From NCBI GenBank assembly GCA_900143615.1, contig FREU01000005.1:307458-371457 (forward strand): a stretch of DNA of 64,000 nucleotides, read 5' to 3'. The stretch comes from Rhodobacteraceae bacterium Alg231-30 (GTDB lineage: Bacteria; Pseudomonadota; Alphaproteobacteria; Rhodobacterales; Rhodobacteraceae). How positions within the stretch are numbered: the first letter of the stretch is position 1; each line of letters begins with the position of its first letter. The notes beneath the pieces were generated by a model. It searched no databases. It saw nothing but the letters and a program-made list of their open reading frames with translations, and was not told the DNA's origin. Below, piece by piece: positions 55,564 to 64,000 of this stretch. The translations under genes were made by a program, and so were the position numbers.

Positions 55564-56465
55564 GTTGCATCCTTTACCATCCAAGCGCAGAGCTCGGGAA
55601 ATGAAACCCCTACAGATTGCGCCTGTTCGGGCGTCAGTGAGGTGGGGGTCATACCGGGCTGTGTGTTGGTTTCAAGCAGGATCAACCCATCGAGACCGCG
55701 GCTCTCATCCCAACGAAAATCCGTACGGCTCACGCCGCGACAGCCCAAGACATCATGGGCGCGCTGCGCATAGTCCAGACAGGCATCAAAAATCTCGGCA
55801 GGTAGATCAGCAGGCAATTCGTGGCGCGACCCACCAACAGAATATTTGGCCTCATAGTCATACCAGCCATCGGTGATGATATCGGTCACCGTTAAGGCAC
55901 GATCGCCCATGACCGTGGTCGTCAACTCGCGGCCCGGCGCAAAGGTTTCCACCATAACCATGTCAGGCATCGAGGCCTCAAGCTGTGGCGGGCTATTGGC
56001 GGCATCATGCACGATGTAAATGCCAACCGAAGAGCCTTCGTTGTTGGGTTTTACAACGTAAGGCGGGGGAAGCACATGGCGCTGGCACACATCTTCGCGC
56101 GCGGCCATCACACTTTCTACAACGGGCAATCCGACGGTTTTATAGATTTCTTTGCAGCGCTGCTTATCCATCGCCAAGGCCGAGGCCAGAACACCGGAGT
56201 GGGTATAGGGCAGCTGCATCCACTCAAGGATACCCTGAATGCAGCCATCTTCGCCCCAACGCCCGTGTAGAGCATTAAAAACGACGTCCGGCTTCACGTC
56301 TGTAAGTTGCGCAACGATATTGTGGCCTGCATCGACCTCTATCGTTTCAAATCCTGCGTCCCGCAGTGCGATCGCGCATTCGCGCCCCGTTGACAGAGAC
56401 ACCTCGCGTTCCGCCGAGGGGCCACCCATCACAACCGCAACTTTGGGGTTTGCCCTGCTCGACAT
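55551..56465 (-). CDS. ddl: D-alanine-D-alanine ligase
   Basis: A 304-residue ATP-grasp ligase that makes D-Ala-D-Ala for peptidoglycan. The N-terminal signature is VAVVMGGPSAEREVSLSTGR near residues 9-28 and FNALHGRWGEDG near 58; the ATP-grasp core follows (PPYVVKPNNEGSSVGIYIV near 133), with the metal and substrate end LILLETNTQPGMTPTSLTP near 260-280. An ATG ten codons upstream (56495) is possible. It lies between murB and ftsQ as in other alphaproteobacteria. Confidence 0.95.
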   Translation of the reverse strand: MSSRANPKVAVVMGGPSAEREVSLSTGRECAIALRDAGFETIEVDAGHNIVAQLTDVKPDVVFNALHGRWGEDGCIQGILEWMQLPYTHSGVLASALAMDKQRCKEIYKTVGLPVVESVMAAREDVCQRHVLPPPYVVKPNNEGSSVGIYIVHDAANSPPQLEASMPDMVMVETFAPGRELTTTVMGDRALTVTDIITDGWYDYEAKYSVGGSRHELPADLPAEIFDACLDYAQRAHDVLGCRGVSRTDFRWDESRGLDGLILLETNTQPGMTPTSLTPEQAQSVGVSFPELCAWMVKDATCNR

Positions 56466-56571
56466 AACCCTATGTGCCTCAATGTCCCGGTCCATTTGGA
56501 CCTGTGCTTCAGATCTTAGCGACCTGATTTATCGTTATTTTTCTGACCGTTATTTTGCCTGTGGTCAGCGA

Positions 56572-57501
56572 TTATTTTGCCGCCGGTTCGCCAACGCGCA
56601 TAATTTCCCACTCTAGCTCTATTGAACTGTTTTGGAAAACCTTTTTTCGCACTTCTTCGCCCAATTTTTCGAGATCTGTTGCCGTTGCCCCACCCGCGTT
56701 GATCATGAAATTTGAATGCTTCTCGCTCATTTGTGCACCACCAATGCGTGCGCCACGCATGCCTGCCTCATCTATCAGCTTCCATGCCTTTAGATCGTGC
56801 ACATCATCCTCGCGCCCCGTCGAGGAAAAGCCAGCCGGATTGCGAAACGTGCTGCCCGCGCTACGCTCTTTGGTGGGCTGGGTGGCGTCACGTTTGGCCA
56901 GTTGATCGGCCATGCGCGCCGCCAGTTCATCAGCGTCCCCCGACGGACCCTCAAAGACCGCTTCGGTCAAAACCCAACCGTCTGGCAGATCGGATTGGCG
57001 GTATTGGAAGTTCAGGTCATCAGCGCTGAGGCGCACAATCTCGCCTGCGCGTGTGACCGCCGTCGCTTCGACAAAAACGTCAGCAATATAAGAGCCATAG
57101 CAGCCAGCGTTCATGCGTACCGCGCCGCCAATCGCGCCGGGAATTGTGCGCAAAAAGGTTAAGTCAACTCCGGCTTCTGCCGCCTTGCGAGCGACATGCG
57201 CATCCAATGCTGCCACACCCGCGCGTGCGCGATTGCCTTCGATTGTGATCGTATTAAATCCGCGCCCCATACGGACAACCACTGCGCGCAGCCCGCCATC
57301 ACGTACAATGAGGTTAGAGCCTACCCCCATTGGAAAGACGTCCACCTCGGTAGGCAAATCACTTAGAAATGCCGCCAGATCATCCTGATCCGCAGGTTGG
57401 AACAACCAGTCCGCCGGACCACCAACGCGCAGCCATGTCAAATCGGACAGCTCGCGGTTCGGGGTCAACTTACCGCGCGGCGTGGGCATGGGGGTCATCA
57501 T
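56572..57501 (-). CDS. murB: UDP-N-acetylenolpyruvoylglucosamine reductase
   Basis: A 309-residue FAD enzyme that makes UDP-MurNAc. FAD-binding segments: [13 protein letters not shown] near 24-36, [20 protein letters not shown] near 60-79 and [20 protein letters not shown] near 120-139 (with the active Tyr region). The catalytic Ser is in [10 protein letters not shown] near 219, and the final Glu in [10 protein letters not shown]. The frame extends 16 codons upstream; tandem ATGs at 57501/57498 follow AGGAG. Confidence 0.95.
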   Translation of the reverse strand: MMTPMPTPRGKLTPNRELSDLTWLRVGGPADWLFQPADQDDLAAFLSDLPTEVDVFPMGVGSNLIVRDGGLRAVVVRMGRGFNTITIEGNRARAGVAALDAHVARKAAEAGVDLTFLRTIPGAIGGAVRMNAGCYGSYIADVFVEATAVTRAGEIVRLSADDLNFQYRQSDLPDGWVLTEAVFEGPSGDADELAARMADQLAKRDATQPTKERSAGSTFRNPAGFSSTGREDDVHDLKAWKLIDEAGMRGARIGGAQMSEKHSNFMINAGGATATDLEKLGEEVRKKVFQNSSIELEWEIMRVGEPAAK

Positions 57502-57617
57502 TGCTCTCCTGCACAGGCACCAATTGCGCCCGTTTTGCAGGCACCACATGTGCCCGCATTCAAGTCAGATACCGATATAGAAGCTCTGGTTTACAGGCAA
57601 GCCACAGCGCGCGCCGC

Positions 57618-57935
57618 CTAAGGCTTTTTGCGCGACATACGCTGCCCCAACCAATGCGCAGCCCAACCAAGTGCGGAAGTTAGTGCGACGCCCCCAAGCA
57701 ACCAAGGCCGATAGCTTTTCAACGCTTCCAGCGTATATAGCCGAATTGGCGACACAAAGGGCGCCAATGTCATTTCCATCACCAAGAGCAAGACCAGCAA
57801 ACACAGGATGATTAACTGCGCACGCACCACCAGATCGCGGCGCTTTTTGTAACCTAGCACAAATCCGTAGACCGGAAAAATAAGGGCCGCAAACCAGACC
57901 AGTGCGTTAAGCCCAAGAGTAAAATCCAGCATCAT
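57618..57935 (-). CDS. Small membrane protein of the murB-murC interval, not recognised
   Basis: A 105-residue inner-membrane protein with three predicted helices (LNALVWFAALIFPVYGFVLG, LIILCLLVLLLVMEM and WLLGGVALTSALGWAAHWLG) and a basic middle and end (GYKKRRDLVV, RMSRKKP). I do not recognise the family. The ATG at 57935 overlaps the previous stop as ATGA; another in-frame ATG at 57956 would add MDKKTIL. It belongs to a run of overlapping small membrane genes upstream of murB. Confidence 0.72.
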   Translation of the reverse strand: MMLDFTLGLNALVWFAALIFPVYGFVLGYKKRRDLVVRAQLIILCLLVLLLVMEMTLAPFVSPIRLYTLEALKSYRPWLLGGVALTSALGWAAHWLGQRMSRKKP

Positions 57936-58177
57936 GAGAATTGTCTTTTTATCCATCGTCCCAGATAGATCACCGGCCAGCGCATAACCCAAGCCGCCAT
58001 GACCAAGACAATTCCCGCGATCACCAATCCGTTTTGGATCGCAACCCAGATCAGGATCGGCACGCCAATCGCTATCATCACATAGGCAAAGGTCCAAAGA
58101 TGGTCTTTGCTTGGAAACATTGCACGCAAGTTGGCGACAAACAGCCACACCAGAGCCAAAATCAACGAAGTGCTCAT
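57932..58177 (-). CDS. DUF2484 family small membrane protein (copy 1)
   Basis: An 81-residue protein with DUF2484 features: a start helix LILALVWLFVANLRAMFPSK, a second hydrophobic pair (VMIAIGVPILIWVAIQNGLV, IVLVMAAWVMRWPVIYL) and the basic end GRWIKRQFS. DUF2484 is found next to mur genes in Rhodobacterales; its role is unknown. It overlaps the genes before and after by 4 bases each (ATGA), so production is probably coupled. Confidence 0.82.
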   Translation of the reverse strand: MSTSLILALVWLFVANLRAMFPSKDHLWTFAYVMIAIGVPILIWVAIQNGLVIAGIVLVMAAWVMRWPVIYLGRWIKRQFS

Positions 58178-58446
58178 TTTGCTTTCTCCGCATCAGGCCC
58201 ATCATCGGCGGGCATGCCCCAAGCGCGGCGCCAGAAATGGCGTAGCGGGCGGCGAAACATCGAAACAAAACCAAACAGTGCTATTGCGCCAAGCATTGCA
58301 CCGTGCTGGACGAAAATCACGGCAATCAACACAAGCGCCGCCAACAACAGGGTGACACCGAGAAAATACTGCAATCGCATGGGCAGCATCGCCACGCATG
58401 TGGCGGCTACCACCCAGAGGCAGGCCAAAATCAACGCAAGACTCAA
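58174..58446 (-). CDS. DUF2484 family small membrane protein (copy 2)
   Basis: A 90-residue paralog of the next gene: LALILACLWVVAATCVAMLP corresponds to LILALVWLFVANLRAMFP, with the same three-helix layout and a related arginine-rich RRPLRHFWRR segment. The last ~15 residues are charged (DDGPDAEKAK). It starts with TTG at 58446, which overlaps the stop of the permease gene (TTGA) and has GGGAG seven bases upstream. It is coupled to both neighbours. Confidence 0.8.
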   Translation of the reverse strand: MSLALILACLWVVAATCVAMLPMRLQYFLGVTLLLAALVLIAVIFVQHGAMLGAIALFGFVSMFRRPLRHFWRRAWGMPADDGPDAEKAK

Positions 58447-59630
58447 AATGCGACTCCCAGATTGAACACAAGGGCTGCGACAGACAGTAGAAATCCAGAC
58501 ACCGGAACGACCATCGGGACGCTAAACGGCGCGTCTGGTTCCCGTCCTTTTAGCACGATCAGAGAGAGGTTCACCAAAACAAAGGCGGCCAACAAGATCG
58601 ACGCTGACATCTCTGCAAGCTGTGACACGTCCAAAATCAAAGCGGCCAGTATCACCGCCGAGCCGATCAGAACGGTGGCAAAAACAGGGGTGCCGCGTTT
58701 TGGGTGCGCATGATGAAAGATCTTCAGAAGCCCGTTGCGGCGCCCCAGACCAAACAGCACGCGGCTGGCCATCACAATCTGCGCCATAACCCCGTTGAGT
58801 GCCGCAAAAACGGCAATGGTCGACAGGAACTTGGCATCGCCGCCTTTGCCAGCCTGCCACACAAGCGCCAGTGGCTTTTCACTGTCTGCAAGGGCAGACA
58901 CCGGCAAGGCGCGCACGGTGACCAAGGTCACAACCGCATAAAGCACCGTTGTGATTACGAGAGAAATAAGGATCGCACGCGGGATGTTTCGTTCGGGCGC
59001 CTCGACCTCTTCGGCCATATTCACGATGTCTTCAAAGCCGATAAAGGCAAAAAACGCCAACACTGCCCCTGCGCCGACCCCTGCCCAGACAAGATCAGGC
59101 GGGGATTGCCAATCCGCCACTGCAGGGGCCTGAAGTCCGGCCCAAACCACCAACGCCAAACCACCCAATTCGATCACCGTGAACACGGCGGCAAAGGCAA
59201 GGCTTTCGACCACGCCGTATAAGGCAATCGCGGTCAACGCGATGCCGATCATAATAATTAGCATGATTTCAGGTGCGTCGAGCACCACCATCAGGTAGCC
59301 AACACCGCCGCGCAGCACGGCGGCCGCGGAAACGGTGCCAGCCGCGACAATCGCCAATCCAATCACCGCCGCCAAAGCCTGTGAATTAAAGGCGCGCTGC
59401 ACATAGGCAGCCTCCCCTGCGGCTTCGGGAATACGGGAGGAGAGTTCAGAATAGCTCAGCGCGGTAGGCGCGGCGATGAGACCCGCGAGCAAGAACGCCA
59501 AAGGCGCCCAAATGCCAGCTTCGCCAGCCACAGCCCCTACCAAAACGTAGATGCCAGCGCCGACCATCACGCCAACACCATAAGCTGTCAGCAGGCCTAC
59601 TCCGACCCGTCTTTTTAGATGTTCACCCAA
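58443..59630 (-). CDS. APC-superfamily amino acid permease
   Basis: A 395-residue inner-membrane protein with about eleven to twelve helices. The N-terminal APC pattern is LLTAYGVGVMVGAGIYVLVG at residues 13-32, the IPEAAGEAAYVQRAF segment near 67 and a conserved AFFAFIGFEDIVNMAEEVE near 193, where the backbone carboxyl-binding region lies. The substrate is unknown. It starts with TTG (59630) after AAGAGGG. Its place between murC and the DUF2484 genes is not part of the standard dcw order. Confidence 0.87.
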   Translation of the reverse strand: MGEHLKRRVGVGLLTAYGVGVMVGAGIYVLVGAVAGEAGIWAPLAFLLAGLIAAPTALSYSELSSRIPEAAGEAAYVQRAFNSQALAAVIGLAIVAAGTVSAAAVLRGGVGYLMVVLDAPEIMLIIMIGIALTAIALYGVVESLAFAAVFTVIELGGLALVVWAGLQAPAVADWQSPPDLVWAGVGAGAVLAFFAFIGFEDIVNMAEEVEAPERNIPRAILISLVITTVLYAVVTLVTVRALPVSALADSEKPLALVWQAGKGGDAKFLSTIAVFAALNGVMAQIVMASRVLFGLGRRNGLLKIFHHAHPKRGTPVFATVLIGSAVILAALILDVSQLAEMSASILLAAFVLVNLSLIVLKGREPDAPFSVPMVVPVSGFLLSVAALVFNLGVAF

Positions 59631-59800
59631 ACCTGCCCTCTTCCGCCCGTCCGAAACACCGGATTCTACATTCCGAGAGCGGTCTTAGCAGATGTTTAAC
59701 AGATTATGCGAGTGTTTTAGCTGAAAGCGAGGACATAAGCAGGCTGACAGCCCTGCCCTGCGCTTTAGGTTTGATACATCTTGGGGTAGTTCATGGCACG

Positions 59801-61207
59801 TCATGCCAGTCGGGCAGGCAATTCATTGGCCCAAGCGCTGATCGTGCCAGCGCCCAAACAGACGACAATATCGCCAGGTTTCGCCTCAGCGCGCACAAAC
59901 TCGGCAAGCCCATCAGCACCTTCGATACCACTGGCATGTCGGTGTCCATGCGTAATCAGACCCGAGACCAAATCATTGCGCCCTGCGCCTTCAATCGGGT
60001 CTTCTCCGGCGGCAAAGATATCGGTGATCGCCACAACATCTGCATCGTTAAAACAGCTACAGAAGTCTTCAAACAACGAGCTGAGGCGGCTAAAGCGGTG
60101 TGGTTGGTGGATTGCTATCACGCGCCCGTCGCTGTCCCCCAGCGTTTGGCGGGCAGCTTTTAACACCGCTGCGATTTCAACAGGGTGATGGCCATAGTCA
60201 TCAATGACAGTCACACCTCCGAGCACTTCGCCCACGCGGGTAAAGCGGCGGTTCACGCCACCAAACCCTGCCAGGGCGGCGCGGATCTCGTCCTTTTTCA
60301 TACCCAAGTGACGTGCAACAGCCACCGCCGACAGCGCATTGGACACGTTATGATCGCCCGGCATAGGCAGGCTACAGCCCTCGATCACCATATCTTCGGC
60401 CTGAAGGGCTATGTCAAAATGCGCAACGCCACCTTTATAATGCAGGTTGATCGCGCGCACATCAGCCTGTGCATTAAAGCCGAAAGTCACCACACGACGA
60501 TCCGTGATCCGCCCAACCAATGCCTGAACTTCGGGATGATCGGTGCAGCACACAGCGAGGCCATAGAACGGAATATTGGAGACAAAATCATGAAAGCCTT
60601 CGCGCAGGTTTTCAATCGTACCCCAATGCTCCATGTGTTCGGGGTCAATGTTGGTCACAATCGCAATCGTCGCAGGTAGACGGTTAAAGGTGCCATCGCT
60701 TTCATCAGCTTCAACCACCATCCATTCGCCATCACCCACACGCGCGTTTGAACCATAGGCGTGAATAATGCCGCCGTTGATTACGGTTGCATCGTAATGA
60801 CCGTGATCCAGCAGGGCTGCGACCATCGTGGTGGTCGTGGTTTTACCATGCGTGCCCCCAACAGCGATGTTGGATTTCAGGCGCATCAATTCGGCCAGCA
60901 TCTCGGCGCGGCGCACCACGGGCAGGCCTTGACGGCGAGCCTCATCCAATTCCGGATTACCGGGTTTGATGGCAGAGGAAATCACCACTACCTGGGCATT
61001 CTCGAGGTTTTCCGCACGCTGACCTTCAAAGACGCGCGCGCCTTTATCGACAAGCCGCTCGGTGATCTTGCTGGTTTTCAGATCAGAGCCCTGCACCACA
61101 TAGCCATGGTTCAACAGAACCTCGGCAATTCCAGACATGCCAATCCCACCGATACCCACAAAGTGGATGGGGCCAACGTCGCCAGGAAGTTTTGTGGCTG
61201 CACTCAT
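59801..61207 (-). CDS. murC: UDP-N-acetylmuramate-L-alanine ligase
   Basis: A 468-residue Mur ligase adding L-Ala to UDP-MurNAc. The N-terminal Rossmann motif is [19 protein letters not shown] near residues 15-33, the ATP P-loop is [16 protein letters not shown] near 117, the conserved DESDGTF near 173 and the C-domain [19 protein letters not shown] near 340. Start ATG 61207, six bases after the murG stop. The 170-base gap to the downstream permease shows no gene. Confidence 0.97.
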   Translation of the reverse strand: MSAATKLPGDVGPIHFVGIGGIGMSGIAEVLLNHGYVVQGSDLKTSKITERLVDKGARVFEGQRAENLENAQVVVISSAIKPGNPELDEARRQGLPVVRRAEMLAELMRLKSNIAVGGTHGKTTTTTMVAALLDHGHYDATVINGGIIHAYGSNARVGDGEWMVVEADESDGTFNRLPATIAIVTNIDPEHMEHWGTIENLREGFHDFVSNIPFYGLAVCCTDHPEVQALVGRITDRRVVTFGFNAQADVRAINLHYKGGVAHFDIALQAEDMVIEGCSLPMPGDHNVSNALSAVAVARHLGMKKDEIRAALAGFGGVNRRFTRVGEVLGGVTVIDDYGHHPVEIAAVLKAARQTLGDSDGRVIAIHQPHRFSRLSSLFEDFCSCFNDADVVAITDIFAAGEDPIEGAGRNDLVSGLITHGHRHASGIEGADGLAEFVRAEAKPGDIVVCLGAGTISAWANELPARLA

Positions 61208-61213
61208 AACGAT

Positions 61214-62308
61214 CTATTCCTTGTTTGCCAGGGTTTCGACCAAACCGGCCAAATCGGCGGCGGCCGTGGGTCGTCCCAATGCCAAAGCGGCATTTGCCAT
61301 TTGCACAGCACCGGTCGGATTTCCCAGAACCAGCGCTATTTGCGTTGAAAGCGCCTCAACTTCAAGCAGGTTTTCCGGGATCACAATTGCCCCGCCTGCC
61401 TCGGCCAGACCGCGTGCGTTCACCGATTGATGATCCCCTGTGGCCGCAGCAAAGGGCACAAGGATCGAGGGCCGTCCGATCACGCTGATGTCGGCCACCG
61501 AGGACGCCCCGGAGCGGGAGATAACCAATTGCGCTTCGCTCATGCGTGCGGGCACATCGCGAAAGAACGGCTGCACCTCTGCTTTGATGCCGTGCTCGTT
61601 ATAAAAGGCTGTGACGCGATCAAAATCTTCGTCGCGCGCTTGGTGGCTGACGCGCAGGTTGCTCAGAATATCGGCGGGCAAGGCGGCAATGGCTGCCGGA
61701 ACCGTATCGCTCAGGATACGTGCGCCTTGTGAGCCGCCAATCACCAAGACAGACATCGGGTAATCACCCGGTTCGATATAGCCTGCGCCTGCGCGCTCAA
61801 GCACTGTGTTGCGCACAGGGTTGCCAACATGCTGGCTTTGCACGCCTTCGGGCAGCTCGGTCGGCCATGTGCCGCAGGCCACCAGATCAACCCGTTTGGA
61901 AAACAGTGCATTCACTCGGCCCAAGACGCCGTTTTGCTCATGAATCATGCGTGGCAGTTTCATCAAAAAGGCCGCGCCCATGGCCGGAATAGTGGGATAG
62001 CCGCCAAAGCCAACAACCACGGCAGGTCGGTCGCGGCGCATCTTGCGCATCGCACCAAAGACGCCCCCCAGAATACGAAATGGCACGGCCAGCTTGGCCA
62101 ATAGGCCGCCACGCGCAAAGGTGGCGCTAGCCACCTGTTCGATCTCGACCGTATGGGGGAAACCACCAGTATAGCGCGCGCCACGGGCGTCTGTACTTAG
62201 TTTGACCCGCCACCCTTTGGCCAACATCACCTCTGCCAGAGCCTGTGCCGGGAACATATGTCCGCCTGTTCCCCCAGCTGCAATCACCAGAAGTGGCTGT
62301 TTTGTCAT
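61214..62308 (-). CDS. murG: UDP-N-acetylglucosamine-N-acetylmuramyl-(pentapeptide) pyrophosphoryl-undecaprenol GlcNAc transferase
   Basis: A 364-residue GT28 glycosyltransferase that makes lipid II at the inner face of the membrane. Glycine-rich loops: [17 protein letters not shown] near residues 10-26 and [16 protein letters not shown] near 189. The UDP-GlcNAc site [20 protein letters not shown] lies near 265, with the conserved Glu-less stretch [20 protein letters not shown] after it. The start overlaps the ftsW stop by 4 bases (ATGA). Confidence 0.96.
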   Translation of the reverse strand: MTKQPLLVIAAGGTGGHMFPAQALAEVMLAKGWRVKLSTDARGARYTGGFPHTVEIEQVASATFARGGLLAKLAVPFRILGGVFGAMRKMRRDRPAVVVGFGGYPTIPAMGAAFLMKLPRMIHEQNGVLGRVNALFSKRVDLVACGTWPTELPEGVQSQHVGNPVRNTVLERAGAGYIEPGDYPMSVLVIGGSQGARILSDTVPAAIAALPADILSNLRVSHQARDEDFDRVTAFYNEHGIKAEVQPFFRDVPARMSEAQLVISRSGASSVADISVIGRPSILVPFAAATGDHQSVNARGLAEAGGAIVIPENLLEVEALSTQIALVLGNPTGAVQMANAALALGRPTAAADLAGLVETLANKE

Positions 62309-63471
62309 CTCACATGTCCCCGCAAAAGTTCGCCGATATCGCCCTGAGGCCGGCTGCGGGTAAACGCCAAAATCATGCCAACTGCAATCCCTGCTGCAAT
62401 CAACGACGAGCCGCCATAGCTGACAAACGGCAAAGTCATGCCTTTGGAAGGCAAAAGGCGCACAGCAACGCCCATATTGACCATCGCCTGCACGCCAAAG
62501 ATCGACACAAGACCGGTACCAGCCAGTCGAATGAACGGATCACGCTCGCGCATCAGACGGAAATAGCTGCGCAACACCACGGTGGCGTAGAGCGCAATAA
62601 TGCAAAGCACCAGAATCAACCCGTATTCTTCGGCCGCCACAGCGATGATGAAATCCGTATGCGCATCAGGCAGCGACCATTTAACCTGCCCCTCACCAAC
62701 ACCGACGCCAAACAGACCACCTTCGCGGATTGCATTGGTCGCATAACCAATCTGCGTGGTGGGATCGAGCGAGCGATCCAGAAAGCCATCAATGCGGCGG
62801 GCAAAATGCTCGGAATTTGAATAGGCAAACTGCGCTGCCGGATAGATCGCAAACAGGATACCGCCGATCAAAAGCATCGACGCGCCTGAGACAAAATACA
62901 TCACGGACCAGCCAAACAGAATGAGGCAAGCTTGACCAAAATCAGGCTGCAGTGCCAGCATGACAACAATTGTGATCATCAACAAAAACGACCACATCCG
63001 CCCCGGTGGGCCGTTGATCTCTTCATTGGCCGACATCAGCCAGGCGGCCACAACCACAAAGCCGGGTTTTAAGAATTCGGACGGCTGCACCGAGCCAAAC
63101 CCCAGCGAGAACCACCGCGTCGCCCCTTTGCCAAAATCAGTGCCAAAAAACGGCAACAGCGCCATCGCCACCATGGCAATCACAAATCCGATCACCGCCA
63201 GCCGGCGCACCAGATTGGGCGACATCATCGACGTCAACATCATCGCCAGCATCGCCGCACAGCCAAAAATCGCTTGTTTTTTAACATAGTAAAACGGTTC
63301 AAACCCGTTTTTGGCCGCCAAAGGGGGCGAGGCCGCCATCCCCAAAAGAATGCCAATACAGAACAACAAAAGGATCGAGGTCATCGTCCATTTGTCTAAC
63401 GTTTGCCACCACCGGGGAATCACCGGTTCGCGGTCCTTTGTGGGGACCACGCCATAAACCATCTCTGTCAT
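62305..63471 (-). CDS. ftsW: Lipid II polymerase/flippase-family division protein FtsW
   Basis: A 388-residue SEDS protein with about ten helices. SEDS marks: [20 protein letters not shown] followed by PSEFLKPG near residues 115-140, where the conserved Lys/Glu region is, [18 protein letters not shown] near 285 and the end [18 protein letters not shown] near 350, a family signature. It polymerises septal glycan together with FtsI. In related genomes murD lies upstream; here the contig degenerates before it. Length is normal. Confidence 0.95.
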   Translation of the reverse strand: MTEMVYGVVPTKDREPVIPRWWQTLDKWTMTSILLLFCIGILLGMAASPPLAAKNGFEPFYYVKKQAIFGCAAMLAMMLTSMMSPNLVRRLAVIGFVIAMVAMALLPFFGTDFGKGATRWFSLGFGSVQPSEFLKPGFVVVAAWLMSANEEINGPPGRMWSFLLMITIVVMLALQPDFGQACLILFGWSVMYFVSGASMLLIGGILFAIYPAAQFAYSNSEHFARRIDGFLDRSLDPTTQIGYATNAIREGGLFGVGVGEGQVKWSLPDAHTDFIIAVAAEEYGLILVLCIIALYATVVLRSYFRLMRERDPFIRLAGTGLVSIFGVQAMVNMGVAVRLLPSKGMTLPFVSYGGSSLIAAGIAVGMILAFTRSRPQGDIGELLRGHVR

Positions 63472-63653
63472 CGGAAACCGCCGATCTCTGCCTCAAAACG
63501 CCCAGTTTTCTGGGTCTGGGAAAACTCTAACACCTCGCGGGACTCTTGCATAGCTCCCAAGCTCAAAGCATTTTCTTTAACTGACGCTTCCTCTTGCCCC
63601 AAATATCCCGGGGGTCAGAATTGCAAATTGCAATTCAGGGGGCTGCCCCCCTG
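63472..63653. repeat. ftsW upstream region with copy 2 of the dispersed hairpin element
   Basis: The element runs from TCCTCTTGC (63589-63597) through AAATATCC and a G run, then a 19-base near-perfect palindrome GAATTGCAA-A-TTGCAATTC (63618-63636), then CAGGGGGC / GCCCCCCTG (63636-63653). It shares its order of blocks with the copy at 22448-22504. Between it and ftsW there is a further AGTTTTC...GAAAACT symmetry (near 63510-63530), and no gene. Confidence 0.55.

Positions 63654-64000
<347 letters not shown>

Overview
This window reads as the end of a chromosomal contig from an alphaproteobacterium of the Rhodobacterales, most likely the marine Roseobacter group. The reasons are the gene content and order: a divergent bolA / J-domain pair near cobS and cobT, DUF2484 proteins beside murB and murC, a DUF3422 protein, and a late division-cell-wall run in the order ftsW-murG-murC-murB-ddl-ftsQ-ftsA-ftsZ-lpxC-bamD-recN. 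There are no rRNA genes, recognisable tRNA genes, insertion sequences, prophage genes or CRISPR arrays. The last ~350 bases are almost pure C and look like a sequencing or assembly artefact at a contig end.

Layout. 0-7.1 kb: a peptide-type ABC importer split over two divergent units, with the fused ATPase and an M20 deacylase on the minus strand and the binding protein and two permeases on the plus strand. 7.2-9 kb: an Lrp/AsnC regulator divergent from phenylalanine hydroxylase and pterin dehydratase. 9-21 kb: mixed single genes, including a six-cysteine secreted lectin-like protein, DUF3422, an FMN-riboswitch-controlled riboflavin transporter, a BenE transporter, the PntAB transhydrogenase, an SDR and a translationally coupled DCC / saccharopine-dehydrogenase-like pair. 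21-24.7 kb: a C26 amidohydrolase, a GlcG/HbpS protein and malate synthase G. 24.8-32.8 kb: aminopeptidase N, an SDR, two proteins I do not recognise, GatB, a thioesterase and a DUF4177 protein.

32.8-45.7 kb: BolA and a J-domain protein, then a signalling and redox block (an adenylate cyclase with a periplasmic CxxCH haem motif, an AraC regulator, a 72-residue protein, an OmpR-type response regulator without a kinase, periplasmic MsrB and a secreted metallo-hydrolase). After these come cobS, two tandem paralogous small secreted proteins, cobT, an aminopeptidase P and a DUF427 protein. 45.8-63.5 kb, all on the minus strand: a ClC transporter, recN, bamD, lpxC, ftsZ, ftsA, ftsQ, ddl, murB, three tiny membrane proteins (two of them tandem DUF2484 paralogs), an APC permease, murC, murG and ftsW. 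This is the lipid-II, division and outer-membrane programme.

Most of the window is ordinary core genome. The points I would look at again are: a 14-bp hairpin that buries the msrB Shine-Dalgarno; a contiguous sequestering helix between the FMN riboswitch and its transporter; the paralog pair between cobS and cobT; the haem-cyclase signalling block; the coupled small membrane genes inside the mur cluster; and two families of short dispersed repeats (a triple 11-mer seen twice, and a TCCTCTTGC...AAATATCC...G-rich hairpin element seen twice). No single locus here is convincingly a wholly new system.
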